A stretch of DNA of 64,000 bases from Chinchilla lanigera (GCF_000276665.1 NW_004955463.1:8610816-8674815); one strand, 5' to 3'; shown: positions 36,020-48,639, numbered from the stretch's first letter. Notes: generated by a model from the sequence alone, not told the origin. Numbers and translations: made by a program.

Positions 36020-37341
36020 GAAGTAGACTGCTTACTCAGGTATCGCCATGTTACCAGTACATGTCTCCGGCACACATGTATGGTCTTGTTTTCAAATTTC
36101 TTCAGTGCTTTGGTTGATTTTCAATGCTATCAGCAGCACTGGCTTAAAGGTAGTTCACATTAGTGATATATTTCTAAGTGCATCATGGAAAGCAATTTCC
36201 TTCCCAAAAGTTTTACTAATCAATTTTATTTTTCTTTTACCCTTTTTGTGATGTGGAAAGGAATTATTTGGCTGGTATTTTTCTTGGGAACTTGGTTCTT
36301 CTTAGGAATATCCTGTTACTATGATCTAAGTGCTGTGGCACTTCTTAAATTACTGGTACGTGATAATACCTGTCAGGAAAAATGCAAACTCCACAAGATC
36401 CCTTGTCAGTTAAATGATGCTATATTGCTTGATGGCTGGAGGTCAATTTACTGATCAATTTCAAAATTAACTCATACATAAATGAGCAAAACAATAAGAA
36501 GAGGAGCCTTATTGTTATTTGGCTTTGACCTAAATTTGACAATATTATTTTTAGTGTACTTGTGTGATATTTCATAGAAATCAAAAGTGATTCCCCATTA
36601 TAAGAGGGGAAGTGTGTCTAATGTCTTCATGTATCCCTCTAAAAATTAGTTAATTCTTTTAATTCTTATTGACAACTTTTTAACCTTGCATGGTTATAAA
36701 TATTAGAATCGTGTTTATCACTAGTGTAACAAATCAAACAACAGTGTCTTTTGTTTGGTTTTGTTTGGTTTTTCCCCTTCTCTTCTCTACCGCATCCTCT
36801 GATAATGATTTTTATGGGCTGGAAATACTGTAAGAGTAGAAATATTTAGTTCAATTTATTTTAAATGAAACTGATAGCTTCAGTAGTGATCTCATAACCT
36901 CAAAGCACTTTACACACTGAGTAATCATTAAGATGCTAAATATAGCAAATAACAATGTTTAAAACCTCACAAATAAATCCATATTCAAAACTTATTCTAC
37001 CACAAAGTAGCTTTGGTTTTGATGTATCTTTTAAAATCATAGATTTCTTGATGGAGGTATCGAGCTTAGTGTTTACTATTGCTTTTTGTTAGCTTGTTTG
37101 ATTTTTCCCCTATGGTACAGCTAGGCCTCACTTGCAGACTAGATCGCTCTCTTTTAGTTATTTTAACATTAGGGCAGTGAGAGGCTTTCATGATGAGCTC
37201 TGATCCAGGTAGAGGCCTTCATTTAATTCCTAACACAAGAAGTGAGTAAATATTTCATTTCTATCTGTAAAATAAGAAGGATGACATTTACTTATTGAGG
37301 TTTAATGAATACAGCACGCATATTATTATAAGATAATAGAT
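36020..37341. other. Unassigned AT-rich DNA
   Basis: Nothing recognised. The 89-codon frame at 36185-36454 is hydrophobic but has no family signature. Confidence 0.5.
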
Positions 37342-37545
37342 TATAAATACAAACCAAGCATAGTGGTGCATGCATATAGGCTGAACAAGCACCCTGTGAA
37401 GCTGGACCAAGAAGATTACAAGTCTGAGCCCAGTACAGGCAATTCAGTGACTTGGTGAGACCCTGACTCAAAATAAAAAAATACAAAAGGGATGGAGATG
37501 CAGCTCAGTGTGAAGGCTTTGTGTTCAGTCCCTGCTGTAGCAGTC
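37342..37545 (+). mobile_element. B1-dID composite SINE
   Basis: The left part is a diverged B1 ('aagcatagtggtgcatgcat' to 'ggtgagaccctgactc'), followed by an A-rich linker and an ID-like half ('gggatggagatgcagctcag', 'gtgttcagtccctgctg'). The 7SL-derived plus tRNA-derived fusion is known from several non-muroid rodent lineages. Confidence 0.8.
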
Positions 37546-40084
37546 CATTCAGCGCCTATAGTGTGTATAATTTGGTTCCTTTATTTAAGTATATATATAT
37601 TTCCTTAGTTTGAAGCAGTATTTTTAAATAGTAACCATGGACAGGGATATTTTACAAATTATATTAGTATAGAATAATGGCAAGATAAAAAGTAGCTAGA
37701 AAAACAATGTAAGTAGTCACCATTTCCTTCGCCCATTCATTCCACACAGTGGTCTTAAGACTCATACTCTAAGTTAGTTCCTGCCAATAACTGGCCTCAG
37801 GTCTGAGAGTTATGACTGCACCTCTTCTCCAGTGGGTTTCTCAGCATCCTGTCGTTCCTGGCCAGTGCTCTGTGGTATTGATATCGTACCCAACACTGGG
37901 GCAGTGTCGGCAAAGAAGAATATGCTAGAGAGGTGTCTTTCTTTAGTAAACTCAGTTTTGGTTGCAGAAGACTGGAAAAAGAATCCACGGAGCCCCCACT
38001 TCATATTTTCAAAGAATGAGTTTCTCTTCCATTATTCAGACATCAATTCTCAGTTTTCTTTTTCATATTTATAAGTAACAAACTGGGTGAGGTGCTTCGT
38101 AAGAATTTATACTGTCCTAAGACACTGAAGATACTGGTGGCTTTCAGCACTTCTGGATCTAAACAGAACCAAAAATCTGGAGACTAGAAGTCCAAGAAAG
38201 AGGCCCACAGCTAGCACTGCCTCAGCATGGTCCTTTGCACAGTCTTTTAATTTAATACCCTGTCGTGAGAGTAAGGTCATTATGAAATAGTTTTGGTTTT
38301 GCCAAACGCTTTTTTAAAAGCCACATGAAATAGTATGTGAGGTCACCTCTGATCCTATGTAAAGCAGCTCCCTCCTCCCTTCACTGATTCATGCCATTCC
38401 ACACCCCACCCTCCCATCCAACGGACTAATCAAAGGTTAATTTTCCTTTCTAAAAGTCATGTACTTGAAATTCCCATTTTAGTCATATGTATTTTGGTTT
38501 TCTTTGATTTTCCTTTTCTCCCCAGGTTTCCTGTTGATACCAACAAAAGTCTCAAGGGCTACCCTTTGCTTCTTTTGGAAAAAAAATAAAGACAAGAGAC
38601 TAATTTAGAGCACACAGGGTGGAAAATTTGAGTTAGAGAAAGGTAGCCACAGCACATAGCACAGACACAAGCCTTGTCCATCTCTCTCTTCCATAAGCCC
38701 CCTCCCTGGTAGGGCATCCCTGTGAAACAGAAGCCAGCGTCCATCCCTCAGGGAGTTGAGAGCTGTGGGCTCTGAATGATAACATTTGAGTCATAGGTTA
38801 TCAATGTTAACACTCCTCTGCCTTGAGGGCATACAAAGCATTTTTTCCTTAGTTGTTGGAATTTGATTCATTTCCTTTTTTTCCTCTTTGGCTCTTCAAT
38901 GTAGAATTCTCAATTTAATCTATAAAGGGACTCTAAATCTGGTCTGATCCAGAGGAATCTTACTGTTGCAGCTATAGGCTCAGATGGTTTGCAGACAGTA
39001 GCTTTTACAAAGATGTTTTAGAAGGAACCTATATGACTGGGCTTTGAGAGACCAAGTGTGAAATCTAAAAATAAGGTCTATCTCAGAATAATGGTGCTGT
39101 GATTTCAGTTATTGCTGATTCCAGAAGTGTTTCCATGATGAATCTTTACCACATATCTTCTCCATCTGCCTCTCAAAGCAATGGTGTAAAGGCAAAGCTA
39201 ACCACAATGTAAAGTGACTAAGCAAGTAAACATGACAGGTTGAGTTCATGGAAACATCCGTTCTTTGGTAGGGTTTTGTCAGAGTCCTTAAAAGGATTTT
39301 CCAATCTAAACTCTTCTTGCTGTTATTCATCCAGGTCTTCAACATCATCGGGCATATTAAATGTGAATCCAGGACAACTTTACCTTTTATAGCTTGTTGT
39401 CTGTGTCTCTGTGGCTTATGTCTGGGGATACATGTACCACCTGCTCTCTGGCAGTCTTTATGACAGAGGTGGCTCTTATGCACTGTAGAGTGGTGGAAGT
39501 CCACTGGTACAACAGGGAGACACTGATTGGTGACTTATTTCCTCAATCCCTTGAAGTTTTTCTACTTTTAAGAGAATCCTAAGTGTTGAGGAGAGAAGGG
39601 TCTTGCTTCCCCTTGCTTCAGAACACTGAGAATTCAGCTTTCTGGTTTGGAAGCCCGAGTTGGGGTGTAGGTGTGTAGCAAAAGGAATGGGTGGAGTCTC
39701 CTAAGTAATGAAGAAAGTATCTCTGAAATAAGCTGAGCTGTGGATCTGGGATTCTGGAAATCAAACAGCTCTTCCCAGCATGAAACTTTGATTGGAGGAT
39801 AGATTTTTATCGGTGGTTGAAGAATAAATATCATAACTCTGAGGAACCTCCATTGGAATGAAATAAGACAGAAAAAGCAAATTAAATATGTGAAAAATTA
39901 TCTGGAAATACTTCTCAGTTATTTCAGAAGTTCTCCCATGGGCAATAATTTTTCTAGTCATTACTTATTAAAATCTTTAGAATATTATGTCCCTGTTAGC
40001 TATATTAGTGTAACAGCTCAATGTGAAGGCCCTCAGTTCACTACTAAGACTCAACCTTTGGAGCTCTAAGCCCTTCTGAAAACT
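37546..40084. other. Unassigned DNA
   Basis: No gene recognised. A 131-codon minus-strand frame at 39109-39504 is the longest non-repeat open frame in the window, but it has no domain signature and this length is expected by chance somewhere in 64 kb. Confidence 0.45.
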
Positions 40085-40219
40085 GTATAAATCCCTCTGT
40101 GTCTCACTGATCTCAGCTGTAAAGTGAAGTGCCTTTCAGTTTTATATTTAAATTAGATTATAATATTTAATATCCAAGACCTCTTTGATGAGGTTCTAGC
40201 TATTGAAAGCAAAATCTCA
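40085..40219 (+). repeat. MIR-type SINE containing one inverted-repeat arm
   Basis: 'tccctctgtgtctcactgat' and 'cagctgtaaagtgaag' follow the MIR core. The following 'aatatccaagacctc' and 'gaggttctagct' resemble the 3' extension 'tctaaggtcccttccagctc' of a MIR subfamily. The last 51 bp are the left arm of the inverted repeat described next. Confidence 0.5.
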
Positions 40220-40885
40220 TGGCTGCTTTGGAGCCAAGCATTGTTCTAAATACTTTGTGGTTATCATCATCCACATCATCACCCGTGTTATGTTTTGTTA
40301 TGTTATGTTATATTATAAAGAGTGGCAGACAGCTTTAGTTAATGTTCTAAAGAGAAATGTTCTAAAGTCTGAAAATTTAGATTTTGGAGCAGTTAAATTA
40401 TGATATTTTGGATAATGGATGTTCCACAAATAAAGTCTATTCAAATATTCCAAAAAATAAAAAAAATCCTGAAATCTAAAACATTTCTTATCCCTAGCAT
40501 TTTAGGCAGGTGGTACATGTATTCCCAGACATAACCTATACTTGTGTTGACACATGTCATTTATCATAGAAAATATACTCAACTAGAACCACTGATTTCT
40601 GAAAATAGCTATTTTAAAGTGTGTTATAAACACAGAGGAAAATGAAAATTATGCTCTTATAGTTCCTCAGAGATAAATGTTACTCTTATCACCAAACTTT
40701 TATTTTAGGCACTATAATAAATTCTGTAAATAAGCCAAAGATTTTTTTTTTAAATGTTTGAGCAGTAACTTTGATCATAAGACAGTTTGGGCAATGAGAC
40801 AAGTACTTGAAATCTCAATGATGCTAAAATGTGCTGAGATTTTGCTTTCAGTAGCTAGAACCTCATCAAAGAGGTCTTGGATATT
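40169..40885. repeat. 51-bp inverted repeat pair, 615 bp apart
   Basis: Left arm 40169-40219 begins 'aatatccaagacctctttga' and ends 'gcaaaatctca'. Right arm 40835-40885 is its reverse complement with one mismatch (50 of 51 identical). No target duplication flanks the pair and similarity stops sharply at both edges. It could form a large stem-loop, or be a locally copied inverted insertion. A DNA-transposon TIR is less likely. Confidence 0.9.
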
Positions 40886-41328
40886 CTGCTAGTCAATGGA
40901 ATAGTACAATCAATCCGAAAGAAGTCCTACAATTATGCACTGGACCAAAATGTCTCTGACTATAGTGTTTCAGATGACTGCTCCTGAGAGCAGTGTGGTG
41001 CTGGCACAGAGATGAAAGACAGAAGAAGTTCTTCCCTAGTTTCTGCTTCTTTGAACTTGAGTCAGAACAGAAAGAAAGCAAGAAAAGGAGAACTAATGGT
41101 GTGATCCAAGTTTCCTTCCATATGCTAGCAATATTGACATGTATGATGTAATTATGCTCAGATGCTATAGTGACAGGGAAACAAGGATTTATAACTGGTA
41201 CAACTCGTTTTTTCTTATTAGTAGAACAAAGAAAAAGCAGTCAATCACATTGCTTTAGCACCTTGGATATTGGGGTGCTTCCACCATGGAAAGGTGAAGT
41301 CTCTCTTTGCTCATTTTTGCTTAGACCA
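40886..41328. other. Unassigned DNA
   Basis: Nothing recognised. Confidence 0.5.
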
Positions 41329-41779
41329 TGCCATGGTTTAGATATATATTATCCCCCAGATGATCAAGGGCTGGAGACTTAGTCCCCATTATAGTTGTGT
41401 TAAGGTAGTGGAATGTTCATGGCATGAGACCTAATGGAAGATGAATTGGTCATAGGAGCTCCACTGTCAAGCATGAATTAATGCTTTCACTTGGGAATAG
41501 GTCTGGTCTGGTAGGAATGGATTAATTCCCATGAAAGCAGATTGTTATAAAAAGAGCCAGCCTGGGCTCTTACCTCCTGTCTCACTATGTGGCCTCTCTT
41601 TTCCTCTTGTACATGGCTTCGTCCATGATGCCCTTACCATGAAGCCCTCACCAGAGCCAAGCAGATACCTGTGCCATGCTCTTGACTTTCCAGAACCATG
41701 AGCTAAATAAACCTTTCTTTACAAAGTTCTCAGAGTCTGGTATTTTGTTACATCAACACAAAACAGAATGAGATGGACA
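41329..41779 (+). mobile_element. MaLR solo LTR (MST-like)
   Basis: 'ccatggtttagatatatatt' at the 5' end, 'ggagacttagtccccattat', 'gaattaatgctttcacttgg', 'accatgagctaaataaacct' (polyA signal AATAAA about 41706) and 'cagagtctggtattttgtta' near the 3' end follow the MaLR consensus in order. About 451 bp with TG...CA ends and no internal region. Confidence 0.85.
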
Positions 41780-42429
41780 GTATCCTAAAAATTTATTTTA
41801 CTGTTTCAATGTTGGACAATATGTTTTAGAGGAGATTCTGTTATATCCCAATTAGAAAGAATGACTAGGTAACTGCAGATCTGAAGATCACTGTATATGA
41901 GCTATAGTTGAATCTTCCGAGGAAGTTTAACTTGGATAAGTAGTAGAGAAACAACAGATGTTTTTCCACAAGTGAAGAGTCTCATTATTCTTTGTTATGC
42001 TAGGAGGCAAAACAAGTGGAATCTGAAACACAGATTTCAGGTCATCATATTGAAACTCTTAACAGTTGTAAGATCATAGACATGGAGCAGGCAGACTTAC
42101 AAAGTAATGAGATCTTTTTCATGGATGGGAAGTAGACCGAGGACAGTTGTCTGTGAATAGTGCTGAAGCAGGCTTTCCATACTATACTGTCTGGGAATTG
42201 AAGAGGGGGAGAGTACCACCAACTTTTATTAAGATGGCAGACCTAAGTAGAGGACACTGTGATTGTGTAAAATCTATCACCACTCTTCTATTCTTTAACA
42301 TGAAAAGGATGAAACCATCTTAGTCCTTCCTAAACACAGACTGACCTACAGAAGTCAGCAAGAGTACTGCACAGAGACAGACTATCTCAAATTGAGCACA
42401 CATCTTCTGGGAACACTGTTGTCCCAGTG
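41780..42429. other. Unassigned DNA
   Basis: Nothing recognised. Confidence 0.5.
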
Positions 42430-42565
42430 AGTAGAGTGGAGATAATAATACTGGCTGCCCATTTACCTCACAGATGTGTTGTGAGTGAACACAACCCATG
42501 TTCTAAGGGCTTTGAATCAGTGCTGTGGTTAATGTGTCATTGTAAATGCTTTTCAAAGGCAATTA
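42430..42565 (+). repeat. MIR SINE 3' half
   Basis: 'ggagataataatactggctg', 'cccatttacctcacagatgt' and 'gttgtgagtgaacacaaccc' match the MIR 3' half. Confidence 0.7.
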
Positions 42566-44001
42566 TTTTATTTTATCAGCGTGTCATTCAGAATCAGTAG
42601 ATTGTCCTCACATATCATTTGGGGAAGGTAGTATAGCATAAATGTGTTCTCTATTGTTAAACATTAAAAAGTAGTAATATTTCATGTAATAAATAAAGTA
42701 CTTGGTTTTATGCCCAAATTCAAATTCTATTCCCTCTCCACTTAGAAAAAGAGAACATCATTTTAACTGAGGTCCAAACTACTTTACTTTTTGTATTTTC
42801 AAATATCTGTGTGGCATCAAGCCAGGACATTTAAAATTATATAAGGTTATTAAATTTTAAATTCATCTTGTAGAAAGCCTCTTTCCCTTGGGAGCATGGA
42901 CTGCAAAAGCAGGGCAATCACAAGAGCTGACTGCACAAAAATGACCAGTACTTCTTAACATAATACGATTTCTTGGAGGACTGTCAGCAGGGTCTTTAGG
43001 CTGGGTCCTGCACGGGGCTCTGGAGTAGAGTCAAGATTGGCTCTACCTACTGCACTGAATATGTTCATGGGCCAAGCAAGGGATGGGAAAAACATCGTTA
43101 ATCATCTCAGAAATATGAATTCTTCTTTACTGCTGGGCTTTGGACTTACCTTTCTGTAGCTGCGCCATGAGGATGAATGCAAAACCAATCTTCTACTGTG
43201 AGGTAGAAGAAAGTCAATTCAGACGTGGTAAAAACCATGAAATCTATAGATTATCAACAATTTTCCTTGAATTTGATAACTATGATTTCAAAATGATTTT
43301 ATAATAAAACACAAAGGACAATTAGATTCCAAAATATCGGCTATGTCCAGATAATATTTCTATTTGATACAGGTCTTAGGACTGGATGTATATCAGCATC
43401 CATACAAAAAAGAAATAAAAGTTTAAAGTTTTTTCAAGACATGATGAAACTAAGGCATTCAAAGTAATATAAGAAAAACATTGATGAATGAGTCATTGAG
43501 AGGTCACTGCAGTAAAAGACCAAGTCTAGGTTGGTGGCCCTCAGTACTGGGTTGCTACTGCTGCTGCTGCAGAGCTTGGTTATTATCTGCTGGGAATTAT
43601 AGTTTTGAGAACATAGTTTTGCTTGGATTAACTTCCCCTGCTATCACCTGTCTTACCAGTAATGTATTAAGAGAGAGAGGAAAAAAACTCTCAGAGATAA
43701 ATAGTAGTAAAGATGCAAAAATATGTCAGACCTTATTTGGAGATAAAATATATGATATGGAGCAAAACTGCAACCATTAGGATTTGTTTTCTAGGTCTTT
43801 GCTGTTAGGGCCCAAAATACTTGGTTGCGTATAGAAATACTTGATTGAATTAGGAGTCAAAATTTTGTTATTTTGGTTTTTTTTTCTTTTCTTTTTAAAA
43901 TGAGAAACAAAACTTATATGTATATACAAGGATAGCTGGGATAGGTGTATTGCTGATGTCTGTGGTTTATTGAAAGGAGCAGTCTATGCTTAAAATTTTC
44001 T
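42566..44001. other. Unassigned DNA
   Basis: No gene recognised. Contains a short CTG run (about 43555-43571) and, at 43863-43905, a T-rich tract resembling the tail region of the repeat that follows. Confidence 0.5.
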
Positions 44002-44360
44002 TTTCTCTTGACCAACTTTGCACACTTGTGTCTGGTAATCAGAATGACTGATCTGAAAACAACAACATGCAGTGTAAGAACCATTGTTGAATTCCTACCA
44101 TCTTGTATGGTGAAGCACTACATCATTTCCAATGTTCTTTTTTTTATTACTTGTTACCATCTTTGTTTGACCCATCTTACATTTTTACATCTGGTAGACT
44201 GAGCAACTTCATTGAAGATAACATAGTTAATGTAGCAACCATTGTTAATTCCTATCACTTTGTTCTGAGGTCATGTATCATTTTTGTTGTTTTTGTGTTA
44301 TCTTGATTTTGTCTTTATTGTTGTTTTATTAGTTTTCTTTATCTTTAAAATAAAAAAAAT
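44002..44360 (+). mobile_element. Unrecognised polyA-tailed retroposon, copy B
   Basis: Related to copy A (25206-25483) over its length. It has two tandem units: 'tctggtaatcagaatgactg' (44031) and 'tctggtagactgagcaactt' (44190) are 159 bp apart, and 'gaattcctaccatcttg' (44089) recurs as 'taattcctatcactttg' (44246), 157 bp apart. The end 'tttatctttaaaataaaaaa' is a decayed polyA tail. It extends further 5' than copy A and so shows more of the first unit. No frame or RNA fold is recognised. No target duplication is clear. Confidence 0.65.
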
Positions 44361-45697
44361 GTTTCTGAATGTATCCCTTGGCAGCTGATTACTAAGTTGA
44401 AAAAACCATTCACCTTTTCAGGAATTAAAGTTTCTTCGATATAAAATGATTCAGTGCATCTGGAAATGCCTTTAGAGCAAAGTCATTAGGAAAAACTCAG
44501 AGACAGAGATCTGAGTTCACTGGGGAGGGCAAGGGCTGGAAGAGTACAGAGGGAGACAGAGGTGGTCAGCTAGAATAAAGTTGCGAAGGAGTCCTCCACA
44601 GATCCTACCAATTCCAGAGCTGAGGTGGCCCCTCCGAGTTATCTAGATCAAAGGACAGTCGTCTGTGTTCTTTTGCATATCACTTTGACACTCAAAGGAG
44701 CTGCATCTCAGAAAAAGGTGTGGCTTTGGGCAAGAAGATTCTTTTCAGCTGAAAGCAGTTCGTAAGGAAGGAGTAAGCCGTGGTTGTCCAAGGGACGCAC
44801 TTTCAGCAGTTTGGGAAATAAGTTCCTCTAGAGACTAGATCTAGGCCGTGTACCTGGCATCTTACTATCGTAGTTGCAACATCATTTTTTATGTGAACAC
44901 ATGCCATGTTAAAGAAATGTATAGTTTTTGCAATTAGAGTATTTTATGTTTAGCTACCCATAAAATTTGGGCATTTTTGTGTTACACTCTTTCTGCATTT
45001 AGAGTTGTAGAAATCCTTTTCTGCACTTTCCTATCCTTTGGAAATACAGTTTTAATTAATCTCCCTTTCCAGACACATGAGCACCTTATGACCATTTCCT
45101 TTGCCTTTTCGAGGCATATTTTTAAAATCTAAAAGTATAATCATTATGAAAGTCTCCTTGAGTTAGTTTCATGCTCTAGTTTTCTTACTCGTAACTATTT
45201 CCAACTTTCACTTCTTCAATATAAAAGTTTCTTCTTCTTACCTCATTTCTCTCCTCCATTGCACATCTTCCCGTCAATTGATTACCAATAACTTGTCCCT
45301 TTAAAATTTAATATTCATAAGCTCATGTTCTTACAAAGAAAAGATTATTGTTTAATCTATATTCAAAACCGTATGTCCCAGAGCTCTTTGCATCCCAATG
45401 CAAACGAATGTTGCTGTAACCGAAGGAGGTGTAAGCAGTGAGCCAGTGAATAGCTCATGAGGTGGGTAGACAAACAGGTATATGAGTAGATGCTTATTAA
45501 GGATGATCATCACAGACTAGTGCGTGATGAAAGCCTTGTAAGCATGATGATCTAGCCTCAAATATCTGACTTAGGAATTTGGATGCATGTCTCAGCTGTT
45601 CTAAAAGTTTGCATGTCATCCAATGGTCTCATGTTATCTGCTTCAACAAATGACTCTATAGCTGAATTGAACCGGGCAAGGTAAGAGAAAGAAAGAT
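44361..45697. other. Unassigned DNA
   Basis: Nothing recognised. Confidence 0.5.
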
Positions 45698-45711
45698 GAA
45701 GTGCATTTTTA

Positions 45712-45823
45712 TTTTTTTTTATTTTTTATTTTTTTTTGGTTTTTCTCCGGTACCGGGAACCGAACTCACAACCTTGCGTTTGCCAGGCAGGCGCTTTTGC
45801 CGCTGAGCTAAATCCCCAGCCCC
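45712..45823 (-). mobile_element. Young ID SINE
   Basis: The best-preserved ID copy. The minus strand begins 'GGGGCTGGGGATTTAGCTCA' with intact box A, then 'GCGGCAAAAGCGCCTGCCTG' and box B-like 'GAGTTCGGTTCCCGGTACCG', ending in an A-rich tail. A perfect 14-bp target duplication 'gaagtgcattttta' lies at 45698-45711 and 45824-45837. It keeps several CpG, a sign of recent insertion. Confidence 0.97.
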
Positions 45824-45837
45824 GAAGTGCATTTTTA

Positions 45838-46239
45838 AATCATTAATAGAAAAGGAAGAATGATAGTTATACAGATCCATACTGGGACCAGTCTATATAG
45901 TCACATTTCCTTCTTTAGATATACATAACTTAACATCTTTCACCCTACAAGTACAACAAATAGATAGAGCAACACCATTCTTTTTCTCAGGCATTTATTT
46001 GTCCTCCCGTCTTCCTAGGGCAACTTTTCCCATTTTCTCTCTGCCTGAGTCTGAGTTGAACACTGAAAGATATTGCTGTGGTCTGGGGTAATTCTACTCT
46101 GAGAGGGCTGCCTTATCCCTTGATAACTGCAGATCTAGCCAGTCACTTTTCAGTGTGCTTCCATGATCTTCCCTGGAGATTTTTATCATGGCATTCAGAC
46201 ATTATATATTACAATGATTTGTTTCATGTAACAAGCACC
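45838..46239. other. Unassigned DNA
   Basis: Nothing recognised. Confidence 0.5.
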
Positions 46240-46480
46240 TGTATGATTTTATGAATGATTTACAAGTGATTATTTCTCTGATCTTCACAACACTATGAAG
46301 GTAGTTACTATTATGGGGCCAATTTCTAGGTAAGGAAATTAAGTCATAGAGAATTGAATAATTATCTTTGGTGTCATACATAGTAAGAGGGAGTAGGATT
46401 CAAATCTAAAGAGTTTAGATCCAAAATAAATGCAGTTAACTACTTCTGCCACATAACCTCTCTGTCATTTGCTGGCTTGT
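46240..46480 (-). repeat. MIR SINE, nearly complete
   Basis: Reversed MIR: 'gatcttcacaacactatgaa', 'ggtagttactattatggggc', 'aaggaaattaagtcatagag', 'ggtgtcatacatagtaagag', 'ggattcaaatctaaag'. Confidence 0.8.
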
Positions 46481-46519
46481 CTATAATGTTCACAACTTTT
46501 TAGGGTAAAATAGTTTTCT

Positions 46520-46680
46520 TTATATAAATAGTATATAAATAATACATGCCCATTGTAAAAATTAAATCAATGTCTAAAATATACAGAAGAAAGAAAGGCT
46601 ACCTAGAATCTCATTAGCCTGAGAAAACCATCATTATAATTTTGGTTTTTATCCTTTCACCTACATGTCCTTTATTGTAC
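46520..46680. repeat. Ancient LINE-like 3' fragment
   Basis: 'acatgcccattgtaaaaatt', 'aatatacagaagaaagaaag' and 'cctagaatctcattagcc' followed by 'aaaaccatcattataatttt' parallel a common mammalian repeat with 'ttgtagaaaatttggaaaat ... cataatccca ... gataaccactgtt'. Subfamily not determined. Confidence 0.5.
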
Positions 46681-47399
46681 TGCTTACCCACACCTACTCA
46701 TTTAATTAAATTGGGTCGTATTATTTCTTTTTTTAGAATCCTGACATCACTTGTCCTCCTCTCATCTGTTTATCTATTTACAGGTTGAATATCTATTGTC
46801 TTCATTTGCATACGTGTTTATCTCAGAGTCTCATGTCTCTTATCTCAGAATCTCATATTCATGGAAATCATTGGCGTTTCAAAAATGTGATCATAGTAAA
46901 TATAATGTTTTGGATGTTGATTTTTCTTATTTAAACTTACACCAAAGTACATGCCAAAGCTCTCATTCATTCTTGTCACCAGCCAGGTGACACTCACCTG
47001 ACCATGAAGATGTACCATAATGCACTCAGCTAATGTATTCAGCTATTTTCCTATGGTATTAATCAGGCCTCTTGGACGGGGCTATTGCAAGAAATGCAGG
47101 GGCTGCCTTTAGTCCTTATATTTCTTGACATTATGGTAAGCATAGCGAAATCCTCTGAATAAATACTTCCTGGGTTTAGAAAAATGGAAGTCAGACTTCA
47201 TAAAGAATACGTTTTCCTTAACTTATGAAGGTGAGTAATCTTGAGTGATTTCTGAATGACTCATGTTTCAGAGAATAATGAAAATGTATAAGAAGAACTC
47301 ACTATTTAAGAGACCCATGTAATAAATGATTTAAGCAATCACCTCCCATTTTAATCAGTGAAAAATCATTTTTCCATATAGAATGTTTGCTCAAGGAGA
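46681..47399. other. Unassigned DNA
   Basis: Nothing recognised. Confidence 0.5.
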
Positions 47400-47920
47400 C
47401 ACACCTTAGTACATTATTGAATTTTGGTTTCTTGTACTAATTCTAGACACCTTTGCTTTTGATCTAGTCCCTACTTTGCTAGCCTGTTCTTATACCCTGT
47501 GTACAAAATGTACTTTCTGCCTGTACCAAACTATGTCCAGTTGTGAAAACAATAGTTTCCTCTAGACTCATGGCTTTATATATGTCAACTCTAAGCTTGG
47601 AATAACCCTTCTACCTCTGTAGTTCCACTGGAGACTTCTCTGCTCATCTCTTCCTATGCTGAAGCACCACTTCTGCTGCAAATCTCTCTCATATCTCCAT
47701 TCTGGACCTCCTGCACAGTGACTAACTTGCATCCCTTTGATCATATATATCTCATCCTATACACCTATTAAGTACTTAAGTCTTTTATTTTAACTCATCT
47801 CTATCACTTGAAATACAGTGATTCCTTTTCAATTGAGGGTTTGCCTTTTTACATTTTTATCCAACAATCTTCTTAGTGTGTGGCATATGGAAGGTACTGA
47901 AAAATACTTGTTGAATGAAG
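47400..47920 (+). repeat. L2 LINE 3' end
   Basis: 'cttggaataacccttctacc', 'ttccactggagacttctctg', 'tgctgaagcaccacttctgc', 'gtgtgtggcatatgg' and the final 'ttgttgaatgaag' follow L2 in order. Confidence 0.72.
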
Positions 47921-48639
47921 AACAGTAGAAAAAATAAAAATGTCCTGGATTGGAATCATGAAAACTACTCAGTTATCTCTAATACGAAAAAGCTCAGTGG
48001 AATCCTAGAAAAAATAATCTGAGGGCTCTGAGACTTTCCAGAGGGCACTTCCACGGAAAAGGAGGAACAAAGACTGATCAGAAGTTGAGTAAATATCCTC
48101 TGAGGCCCCTGATTATCCCGACATTGACAAAAGAAAGGCTCACCAAGATCTGTCACTATTACTATAAGGAAGTCCTGGCTCAAATGATTCATAGTTAAAT
48201 ATTTGCATCACCTCTGGCTAAGAAAAATAAAAGCTGTAACATTCCACAGCCTTAAACCATGTAAGATCTAGAGACTTTGCCAGTTATTTCTCTTTAGTAA
48301 CTGGTAAGGGCCGAGACCCTGTTTCATAAAAGCGAGACATGTAAAATGGGAAGGAAGTAGAATAGCTAGCTATCTGGTTGGAATTCAGAAGGTATGTCAA
48401 GGCCAACAAAGTAATTGTTAAAATTGATTATTAATGTTTTGATACTTGGATAGATCTGTTTTCTGTCCTCTAACAGAAACAAGCAAAATGAAGTATGGTA
48501 AGTGTTATGAAAAATAAGAGGAAAAGACAGATAAGTTCTTTCTCCAAGTCTGTGCAGGAGGCTGAGTACACAAGACTTCAGACACTGTTGGTCAGGACCT
48601 TTCGTTGGGCTCCGAGTCAGCACCACTCTCTTTGGTGGG
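47921..48639. other. Unassigned DNA
   Basis: The minus-strand frames of 75 codons (47965-48192) and 104 codons (48366-48680) have no recognisable domain. Confidence 0.5.

Noticed and set aside
39109..39504. 131-codon minus-strand open frame, longest outside repeats
   Set aside because: No recognisable domain or cysteine pattern. By rough arithmetic a frame this long is expected a few times by chance in 64 kb read in six frames.
45712..45823. tRNA-like sequence with box A and a box B-like motif
   Set aside because: It is the 5' part of an ID SINE with a tail and target duplications, not a tRNA gene.
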